Part shown: piece after piece, positions 25,564 through 64,000 of the stretch
Numbering within the stretch: the stretch's first letter is position 1
Layout: each line of letters opens with the position of its first letter
Assembly (NCBI RefSeq): GCF_010183535.1
Contig: NC_071328.1
Span: forward strand, 16,926,001-16,990,000
Direction of reading: 5' to 3'
Origin: Caenorhabditis remanei
Taxonomy: Eukaryota; Nematoda; Chromadorea; Rhabditida; Rhabditidae
Length of the DNA stretch: 64,000 nt
The notes under the pieces: model-generated
What the model saw: the letters and a program-made list of their open reading frames with translations, nothing else
Database searches by the model: none
Told to the model about the DNA's origin: nothing
Program-made: the position numbers and the translations under genes

Positions 25564-28500
25564 GTTTTCAGTGACAGCGCGGCGCTATGCTATTTCACTT
25601 TTTCCCACGAGTTCCGTTGAGCGCGTTTTCTGTGAACTTCCTACAAAGACTAACATGATCTAGTATAGGTTGACTGACTACTGTATGCTCTGGGAGATCT
25701 TCCGAGTAAGCTGGGATAAACTTACTGTAACTGCTTTTATCCTAAACGTGGTAAGTAGCATAGGTAGTACGGATGGTTGAAATCAAATCTTAGGCTTAAT
25801 ATAAATCCGCTCTATTGGACTTTCAGAAGTTGTCGAATTTTTTTGATTCATACACTGTGTTTGTCTTGAGTTTCGCTTCACGCCTGCAGAAAGTTTATCC
25901 AATAAGACTTCTGTTTCAGAATCCCGACGATTCGGAATCTAATAAAAAATCTTTGTGTCATTACAATCAAACGATTGCCCAAATGAAAAACCAATAATGC
26001 AGACCCAAAACGTGGTCTCGAAGCTCGCGAACTGCCACTATTTCTTCAATAGACGAGTCGCAGTGTGGGGAGCTTCGTCACCACATTGCCGGCATATAGT
26101 AGAATGAACTATACCTGTGTTATAAATATAATAGATACACATACAGGAATAGGAATACCAATATTTAGAAATTTCAAATAGTAATGCAGTAAATACCCTC
26201 CACTGAATTTTTCCTTTTGAATCCTATTTGTCGTGTAAAAACGTAAGAAGACTTCTCGGTTCTTGTGAAATACGAGCGAGGCTCTTAGTGTGTCATGTAA
26301 AAGGTCGGTTGTACCCTCTAATTAGGAGATCTTTTTGTAAATTGGAGCCATGAATGTGTACTAGGAATAGAGCTGAGATTTAAGCTATCTACCGGGATTG
26401 TGAGGGCTCAAAAAATTCGTAGTCTCCAAAATTTGATATCAAAAATGATAAATACCTTTACAACTGCGTTCTAAACACTGAAACAAAAAGAATAGCGTGT
26501 GAAACTGAGCGACGCAGAGAAAACTTTAACTAGAAGATATGTGGTCTTTCTATTCAGATCATACCAACGCCTAGCTCAAAAATTTCAAGAGAATTCAACA
26601 GAGCCAATCAACAAAGCCAGAGAAATTTCTGAGAAAATGAGCAGATGTAATAAGAAAGTGGGAGGAGATTATACCTTTCACACGCGAGTACGTGTTTCCA
26701 TAGCAACATTTCTTTGACCTCCATCGCCTCGTCTTATGATACTAATCCTGTATATAGCACGGCTCGCTGAGCTGTTTTAATGAGGACACTCGTACGTATA
26801 TGAGGCTATATCTAGATACGGTGTTCACTGGTATGAATATAATTTAGTATTACTGCAGCTGCTACTACTCTACTACTATACATTCCTAATCCAACCTAAA
26901 AGACCACCGAAGTAGGTCCTATCCTCCAGTCCAAAACTAATCATTGAGAACTTAGTTTGTACTGGGCATAGGTTACCTCTTTTGGTGTCGAATATCTTTT
27001 TTCCATTTTCGGAGGTAGGTTATTGGTTAAGTTACATATTCTTAAAAGGAAAAAGGAAATATCGAAGAAAGCCATCTTGGAACTTGGCGTATTTATGCGC
27101 GTCAAATTTGTTAATTTAATTCATGAAAAAGTTTAACACAGTGACATCTTGCAATGTTTGTACGGGACATCAGTCAACGAACTAAAATATCTGAACGCTG
27201 TCTGACTTCTAATTGGTTTCCTACAACAAGTATAAATTTTGAATTGGCTTGAAATAAACGTTTTACCCATTCGCGACCTAATTTTGTCATAAAAACCAGA
27301 GCAAAAGTTATGACAATATGCATAAGCTAGTTTGATAGGTATAATTAGCCGTAATAAAATTGTTATGTAAAATGAATTGAGCAATTTGAGCAGGGCTTTT
27401 TTATTACATCTGTTTAGATTTTAGTTGCTCATAGTAGCTAGGGATTTGTTCAAAAAATGAAAATCAGCCCAGCAGGGATATCGAGAGTAAGAGACTCAGA
27501 TTCGAAATGCACGTTTTAGTATCGTTCTGAAACAAAATAGGGACAACTCTACAGTCAGAAAGTCAGACAGGAAATGTTTAGCCAAATTACACTTGTATAA
27601 ATCATGAACGACTAATGCGGTTAACAATAAAAACGTCGGTCGCCTACAATTCTACAAGATGATGTACCGAAAAATCCAGAACTACTGTCATACTAGAAAT
27701 TCCAGATGAGCAGTAAGCTTTTTTCAGTAAAAAAAGGAGCTTAAATCTCTCTGCTACAAAAAAAGTCACAAGAGCTCTCGGAAATGAAGAAGGCGTATTA
27801 TATCTGCCAAATGTATCTATTTCTAACACACATGAGTGCACTGTTGTTATAGAAACCAACTCCATTTTATGGGTTTTCTGAATGTCTCTCCAATTCTCGT
27901 GCTTTCATTCACTCATCACGAGGTAGTCCTCTATGTGTCTGTTGCTGAGCGAGACTGCTCAACTTGGCACGGTACCGAGTGGCTCTCCGTTGTTCAAAAA
28001 TAGACTTTGTATTCTTTAGAGTCGCTACGCAACGGTGTCACTCAGACAGATTTTCAAGTGGATGATTTTATACTCCCTCCACACAAACATCCTTCAAGCT
28101 TGTTCGTCTTCTATTCACGATGTCTCGTAATATCAGGGACCAACTATTTTATTCTGAATATGTATTCATGAACAGACCTTCGAAACTGATCTGGCTCCTT
28201 TGGTTTAACCTATCCGGCATTCCAAAGCTAGGTTGAACCATGGAAGGCGATCACCTTTGTTGAATTCAGTCTGTACCATAATTTTTGGGTGAGTTTTTAG
28301 AAACCACAGTTTTGTCTCTATCAAGGCAGCTTACTGGAGAAAATGTTTGTAGACGCGCCAGCCAATAAAAATAGGTGATTTCTTTCAGTTTAGGTGTAGA
28401 GATGTACCTCCACAATTTCCATAATAACACCAGCTGTCAAACTAAGTGTGCCATTTTCCAAATAATTTCCTTTTCTCCTGTTAACAAGACTTGAGCATGA

Positions 28501-29691
28501 CAAGATTAATATCAAGTACACCCATGGCAGCTTAGATGCTACAAACATCTCAGAATATAATCAGCTGCTACAAACACAAATTCTCGCATATCTCCTTGTT
28601 TTCATTATATTTCATCTTGGTTTTGACAATCTTTCTAGAGATAATCCCCTGCTCACTCGATGAAAAGGTACACATGCACTTTCGGTCGATCAGGTCTCAA
28701 ACAATGTTAAATGGAATTGAATTGTAGTTTGTCACTGAAAAACATAACATTAAACTTCCGATAACTTTTCAAGACAAACTTTCAAAAATTGCCAACTTTC
28801 TGAAGAACGATGATTTTTGGTGATTACAGATAAAGAAGCATGCCGAAGTCACCAAAGACATTCTGACAACAAAATTCCTCAGCCGGAACAGATACCAGTA
28901 CTCTCTTATTTTTTCATGTTCTATCTATTCTTCTCGCCACAAGGTCAGTTTCAACCCCACACGACTACAAATGAAGTAAACAAGCGTAACTTCTAGAAAC
29001 AGAATGACCACGCCCTTCCCTTTCGCGCTATCATAAAATGGGAAGAAACATTTGGTAAGATCACTTTTTTCGAAAGAGTTCGTCAAACTTCTTATGTCTA
29101 TCTATTTATCTATTCACTTGAATTCCATATTTCTAAAACCGCAACGATTGAAAAATACCTCCGAAACAGAACGTTTCATTTCTGTACAAAACTAATCAAG
29201 ACGCATCAGTTTGTACTAATGGAACGATCTGTTTTGGGTTATATGGTATGAATTGACTTTTTTGGTAAGTAGATACTTATAGAGGAACAAATCACTCAAA
29301 TACTTGAAAGCTTGACTACAAATTCAGCTGAGAAAGAGTTCGTGGTAAGTAAAAAAAATTCTGAACCGTAGGAAATATCTCTTTTTCGTAATAACTCACC
29401 CATTTTTGAAATATAAGCAAGACATCTTGCCGGAAGACAATCCAAGCAATAGAATGCTGCTCATTATCCTTTTCTGTGAATATCGCTCATAACTAGAGTG
29501 TTCCGGATCTTGCACCAAAGTTGGTACTGTATCATCGTATGAAGCTAATCATCGCGATATGGAGACAATCACGACAGCATTTGCAATAGTCTGAGTTTTT
29601 TTCATTATTGACCACAAAATACGAGCGAGTTGGATGCTATGCATCCAACCCATCAAGTCTTCACAAAAACTACGAGCGAGTTGGGTGTGAA
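25564..29691. other. long gene-free stretch
   Basis: No exon set, tRNA or other RNA gene could be supported in about 4 kb. Isolated frames (26499-26717, 28536-28727 plus; 27133-27384, 27644-27865 minus) have no coherent splice sites. Confidence 0.45.
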
Positions 29692-29693
29692 TA

Positions 29694-30995
29694 CAGGGTG
29701 CGGCAGAATTACCCGCACAAAAGTTTGACGCCATAAAGCAAGGTGATTGACGCAATTCTGGTGCGCGTATTATTTCAAATTTTGTTAATCATATTATTTT
29801 TTATCATTCTGCCAAAATTCAGATCGATCGGTTTTGTTTTCGGTAAATGGCACCGCCGAGTCCACATCGCTCTTCCATTTTGAACCTTTTCAAAGCAGGA
29901 GTCCCTCCGGTTGACATCATTAAAAGTCTCGGAGTCCCAAGTAGAACCGTCTATGGTTAGGTTTCTAGTTTCAAAAAGCTTGGCACATTTTTGGATAGAT
30001 GTGGGAGAGGAAGAAAAGCAACAATCGTCACTCCAGGCCGGATCAAAGCTGTGAACGCGAGAATCAGAAGAAATCCAGTTCGGAGCATCAGAAAGATGGC
30101 GAAAGGTATGAAAATTAGTTCACGTTTGATGGAAAGGGTCGTCAAAGACAAGCGGAAGCTTACTTGCTATCGTGTACCAAAAGCAGCCATTCTCTCGAAA
30201 GCTACAAGGAAGAAACGACTCGAAAGGTCAAAAAAGCTCCTTCCGCGCACGCGCAATGGTGAACACTTGGTGACAGTGTTCTCCGACGAGAAGCTGTTCA
30301 CCGTACAGGCAGAATTCAATCCTCAAAATCATTGAGTACTTGCTGAGATGCCTGAGGAAGCTTTTGCCAACAAAAGGACCATACATCAAGCTTCTCATCC
30401 CGCTAGTGTGATGGTTTTTGGAGCAGTGTGTGCTGATGGCAAGCCACCATTGCTTTTTGTCGATCAAGGAGCCAAAATCAACAAAGAAGTCTACATCTCG
30501 CAGATTTTGGAGAAGACACTTCTTCCCTGGGCTCAGAAGTACTTCAATAGATGTCACTGGGTGCTCCAACAAGACGGTGGACCAGCACACACAGCCAAGT
30601 TCTCGCAACAGTGGTACGAGACCCATTTGCCTGCATTCATCCCGGAGGACGAATGGCCACCGTCCTCCCCATACCTCAATCCTTTGGACTATTCCATCTG
30701 GGGTTTTACAAAACAAGGTCAACGCTAAATCCCACTAAAGTATCAAGGCGCTGAAGAATACCCTGGTCAAGGAATGGGGCCCTTTGTCGCCAAAGTACCT
30801 GCGTGCAACCATCGATGCCTATCCTAGACGTCTTCGTGCTGTCATCGAAAAGAGAGGTGGTCGGATGGAACAAGATTACCTGATAATTGTTGTTATGCTC
30901 ATGAATAAACTTTTTGTTGATTCCCATGGTTTTCTGACTTTTACTTTTTTAGATATAGCACTTATAGCTTGTGCGGGTAATTCTGCCGCACCCTG
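29694..30995 (+). mobile_element. mariner/Tc1-superfamily transposon (DD37D), full length with 27-bp TIRs
   Basis: The 1302 bp element is flanked by TA at 29692-29693 and 30996-30997. The left TIR 29694-29720 starts CAGGGTGCGGCAGAATTACC, and 30969-30995 is its exact reverse complement. The ends are intact but the transposase is broken (separate entry), so this copy can move only if another element supplies the enzyme. Confidence 0.92.
29847..30910 (+). pseudogene. mariner transposase pseudogene, DD37D type
   Basis: Starts MAPPSPHRSSILNLFKAG with a helix-turn-helix region. Catalytic aspartates are in VFSDEKLF, LQQDGGPAHTA and PYLNPLDYSIWG, with 37 residues between the second and third, as in DD37D (maT-like) elements. 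Breaks: an in-frame TAG near 29958, a TGA near 30334, a frameshift just after SIWG near 30700, and a further stop near 30737. The C-terminal part continues in another frame (TLVKEWGPLSPKYLRA). Confidence 0.85.
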
Positions 30996-31055
30996 TACAC
31001 CTAACCCATCAAGTCTTCGCCTCCACGACTAAAAAAATACGAGCAAGTTGGATTT

Positions 31056-32446
31056 GAGCTGAAAACGCGGTTTTGTATCAAGGAAAAGGCAAATTCAATT
31101 AAAACTGTAACCGTGGCGGAGCCCATTGACAATATTGAGCCGTGCGCCTTTAATGTAGGTTTACGAGGGATGCTGTAATTAATTTTTTTTTTGGAAGTTA
31201 ATGTTTTCCACTAAAAACTATTTTTTCTATTTTAACTTTACATATTATCGATGAATAGTTAAATTTTTGATTTTTAAAAGGAAAAAACTGCTGGAGGCTG
31301 AGTTGTCTGAGGAATATATTACCTTGGAAAAAGAACGTAAAAATGTGTAATTTTAGGATCTTTTACAAGTTTTAATGCTGCAAAGTAACTTTTCCGCGGA
31401 AAATCCTTCGAAATTAAACTTTTTTCAAAATTCCCTTCTAAAAATGCAATAAATAATAGATCTATTAAAAACCAGTAGAAAATAGTGCGTTGTTAAGGAA
31501 GCGCATCAATTGAAGAAACGTCATTTCGAAACAGTTTTTAATATTTGGAATAATTCGTAAAATTAAGAAAAGTAATGGTAGACGTATGACCGTAGTCCAC
31601 ATCACTGAACACTGTGGATGTAAGGCGGAACTCGAGCGTCCACCTGCCCGATTTCCTGGAGGGATAGATTAGCGACTCGTGGGATATAAGAATATCAGAA
31701 TAGAATAGGAGAATATGTATTCCCTGTGATTGACATCTTCCCAATGACCTTAGTTGTAGAATGGTTATCAAAAACATCATCTGAAATAGAAGAAATTAAC
31801 GTATTCAAAGTGCTAAGAGACCTCAGAAACCTTGAGTCTTGTGATCAGTCAATGTTTATCATTTTAACTTTGTTTGAAATATTACTTCCCGTAATCATTC
31901 CGGAAAGAACCCAATCTTTTGTAACTCAGCCAGTTTTCTGTATCTTCGGATGCAGATTTTTCTGTCAAACTGCTAAACAAATTAGCTAGAGTACGGGCAT
32001 TTTTCTACTAAATTTTCAGGAGCATCTGCTTGCGCTTCCTTTTTTGCTTTGTATAGGACGTACTTATTTATGTAAACACATTTTTCACAAAACTACTTTA
32101 TGACAAAAAGAGAGGAGAAAGGTGGGGGACATTTAAAAGGAGAGTGTTTTCAAAATAAATGTAAAATATATATATTTATATGAAAAAATATAATTAAAAT
32201 TAGTTTTTTGACGAAGAACATTTTCAGACGGGGAGGGTGTGGCAACGGGACAGGGAAGACTCAACTTTGCTAGACAAAAGTTGGGAGTAACAGGAAAAAA
32301 AGAAGACTAGACGGGTCAAGAGGGATTGAAAAGAAGAACGGAAATTTTGGGAAGAGGGGGGATGTTGACTAGAATATTTTGATATTGATAGGGTAAGGAT
32401 TTTCCGTGGATTTTCACTGAATCCATTAAATCTATAATTTTTACAT
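31056..32446. other. intergenic between the mariner and kin-1 3' end
   Basis: A/T-rich, no coding exon recognised. The open frame 31726-31989 lacks splice context. Near 31138-31165 a piece resembling the GGCGC/TTACAGG MITE ends is visible. Confidence 0.4.
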
Positions 32447-32452
32447 TTTATT
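32447..32452 (-). terminator. kin-1: candidate poly-A signal of kin-1
   Basis: Reads AATAAA on the minus strand, about 480 bases after the kin-1 stop at 32929; others may exist. Confidence 0.4.
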
Positions 32453-32764
32453 ATTAGGGGTGTGGGAAGAAAAGGAGAAAAGGGGGGACGGGGGCAAGAA
32501 GACAGTAAACACTAAAACCAAGTGTCCTAAATTATAGGCGGTTCAGTTTGTAAAAATACAAGAATAAGTTGGAAAAAAGGAAACGTGAGAGATAGAGAAA
32601 GAGAGAAAGAAGAAAAAGTAAAGCATCTTAATAATATTTCTCGAGAACAGATAGGAAAGGTGTGGGAACTTGGGCTGTGGAGCAGAGCCTATGAGCACCC
32701 AGGCCTATCCATCAAGAGAACGTTTTTTTGGCTGGATTTGAGAGAATGAGTCATTTTTGGGGAA

Positions 32765-32779
32765 GGGGGGGGGGGGGGG
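32765..32779 (+). repeat. poly-G run, 15 G, in the kin-1 3' UTR region
   Basis: Uninterrupted 15 G on the plus strand, so the kin-1 transcript reads poly-C here. Confidence 0.9.
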
Positions 32780-32928
32780 TGGAATAGTTTTTTTAGTGGT
32801 ACAACATATAGCCATCGGAGGACAGGACAAAAATAAAATAGGGGAGCGGGTATCTTCAGGGGAATAGGTGATGAAGGACTTTGATGTAAAGGGGAGGCTT
32901 AAAAGATGAAGACAGAGAGAGAGAGAGA

Positions 32929-62167
<29,239 letters not shown>

Positions 62168-64000
62168 GTTTCTGAATTTTTCACTGACCCGTGAAAATGG
62201 GCGTGTACAGTATCACTCCGTCTAATTATGATTGGTTAACCGGGAGATAAATCAGGGAACTACTGACAGAGTCGAGATTGGATTACTGTAGATGGATGCC
62301 TCTCTTATCACAATATTATGGGTTGGGTGGGGTCACGTCGTTATAGAAAACGAGGGGAGAGACGGATAGAAACAGGTTCGCAACGTCTTCTTTCAGTCGG
62401 GGGAAAGTTTCTATATTTAGAAATTAAGAGAGTGAGAAGGGGGTACTGTACCTCTTTTTGTAAATGGATGGAATGTTAGGCCTGAACTAAAGCCAAAAAT
62501 CACTTTTCTGACAGTGAAACGTTTTTTTTTCTGAACTTTTTACTCAGATTTTCTATTTTAAACATAAAGGTATAGTTATTTAGGATTGTGTTAGAAAATT
62601 TCAGAATTTCACCTGACATTTTAGGTCTATCACATAACAAGCTTCGACAGTAGAAGAACAGTCAAATTTAGGCACTCCAATATGTTTCTGAATCTAAAAA
62701 TATTTACAGAAGAATAAATTTTTTAATTAAGGGAAAAATCTAACTTTCCAAGAGTCTCTCTAACCAATCAATCGATAGTTTCAGCCATTCATATTTTCGA
62801 AATAAAACATTCTCTCTTTTCTCGTTTCTATTATTGTGTTGTCGTGTTGTCAGCCAGCAGAAGCAGATGCAACATACAATATGAATCATCGTTTTCTATT
62901 AAATTATTTTTCCTGGTTAGAGAAAAAACGGAAAACATTCATCTCAGGTATTTGACGGGAATATATAAGTCTAGATATTTGCAGTTTATCCCTAGAAGAT
63001 ACAAAATTGTTTTTCGGTGCACCCAGGTATCAAACGACCACATGAAAGCCTTGGGTACTGTGTTAAAGGCGCGCAGGAGACCAAATAGGTTACACCGGTC
63101 AACGTTCTGGTTACTCAGGGTGGTACGGTACAAAAATGGTCAGCTACAAAAAAAAGAATGTAAATTCCAAATTATTTCCTTCAACTTTAAAAACGGCTTT
63201 TAGTCACACCGTTAGGCTAGGTTTTTCAGTAAAACTAGCTGAAAAACTAGAATTTTCAAAAACAGAAGAAAACAGCTGGAAAAATGTTCTCCTTCATAAA
63301 AACTAAAGAGAGAGAGAGAGAGTAAATTCCACAACTGATATCATTGTGTGACAAAATACGGAGCTCGCGGAGCACACACACATATTGGCCTCTTCTTCTT
63401 CTTTCTCCCCACCACCCCGACACAACAAATTCCTTCTCTTTTCTTCTCCCTGCCAGCTGTCTTTTCTTCATTTTCTGATGATGATGATGGCATCTTCGGG
63501 AGAGCTTCAGAGATATCAGAAATAGTGAAGAGATCAGAGAGACGCAGAGAGTTTGGAGACGGGGAAGAAAGACATTCAATTATCATGAAGGACTGCGAGA
63601 TGATTCCAACAAATCTTCTTCCTTCAACTGCCAAAGGGTCTTGGGATAGAAAGGATCGGTTGGAATTCCTAGTTACGGAATTCCATGGAACAAAAGAGAC
63701 CAAGAAAACACACATTTTTGTAATTGATCGAATCTTTTAGAAATCAGCAGAAAGGTGATTAGATGTTCAAGGAATGCAATCCAATAAAAAGATGGCGGTC
63801 GAGGAGAACACAGAAGTCAATTATTTGACATTTTATACTATTTGATAGCGAAATTAGGAATCGTAGAGAGAATCGGTAGCTGCATCTTACAAGGGAAGTT
63901 CATGACGAGTCAAGTTGAATTTTCCTATGTATTGATACTTTCGACTCTGATGATTCCAAAGCTACAAGAAAAATCAGCCAAATGCTCACATGGAGAGAGT
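62168..64000 (-). other. upstream of kin-1, promoter region
   Basis: No further phase-compatible exon with good sites found. Both strands are open over 63340-63740; the minus frame includes ISEALPKMPSSSSENEEKTAG but has no usable donor. (GA)n at 63305-63325. Confidence 0.35.

Larger units (their letters stand above)
29620..31055. repeat. short tandem repeat interrupted by a mariner
   Basis: A unit with ACCCATCAAGTCTTC ... TACGAGCGAGTTGG occurs left of the mariner (29650-29687, and partly 29618-29640) and right of it (31003-31052, GAGCAAGTTGG). The element sits at a TA between two units. Confidence 0.6.

Noticed and set aside
29991..30728. Two long plus-strand frames as separate genes
   Set aside because: They are the broken pieces of one mariner transposase between perfect TIRs.
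63341..63740. Overlapping open frames on both strands upstream of kin-1
   Set aside because: Composition is driven by GAT/GAA/TCT repeats and no usable donor or acceptor was found.

Overview
This window is nematode nuclear DNA, almost certainly Caenorhabditis. The genes have short introns with GTAAGT/GTGAGT donors and TTTTCAG acceptors, there are acceptor-like sites just upstream of several start codons (spliced-leader trans-splicing), poly-G/poly-C runs, and many foldback MITEs. The genes recognised are glp-4 (cytosolic valyl-tRNA synthetase), aex-6 (RAB-27), kin-1 (PKA catalytic subunit) and a peroxisomal-type acyl-CoA thioesterase. From memory, their C. elegans counterparts lie on chromosome I. 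The species cannot be fixed from the sequence alone.

Layout. 1-1810: 3' part of a CR1/Jockey-like LINE with an open reverse transcriptase. 1.8-9.9 kb: gene-poor and repeat-rich, with a segmental duplication, a MITE whose empty site survives in the sister copy, and a ~550 bp near-perfect palindrome. 10.0-24.1 kb, all on the plus strand: a small acidic protein, an acyl-CoA thioesterase (7 exons), glp-4 (8 exons, 1049 aa) and aex-6 (4 exons, 215 aa). Their introns are loaded with foldback repeats and a locally duplicated GGCGCG-rich block. 24.1-32.9 kb: mostly gene-free, with one possible two-exon minus-strand gene and a dead DD37D mariner.

32.9-62.2 kb, minus strand: one very large kin-1 gene, about half the window. 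The kinase core is seven exons with either of two last exons. Upstream I find eight candidate alternative first exons. The four lying 5' of the A-helix exon all end in phase 1, which fits that exon. The four lying between it and the core all end in phase 0, which fits the first core exon. The N-termini include an N-myristoylation type, a basic amphipathic type, and long Ser/Pro-rich extensions of 236 and 275 residues. A complete degenerate hAT element with an exact 8-bp target-site duplication, several MITEs and a perfect 41-bp hairpin sit in the kin-1 introns.

The genes do not look like one pathway. glp-4 serves translation, aex-6 dense-core vesicle exocytosis, kin-1 cAMP signalling and the thioesterase peroxisomal lipid metabolism. 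The most interesting content is the kin-1 promoter/exon array and the structured repeats in introns. All intron/exon calls are by eye from splice consensus, reading phase and family similarity.
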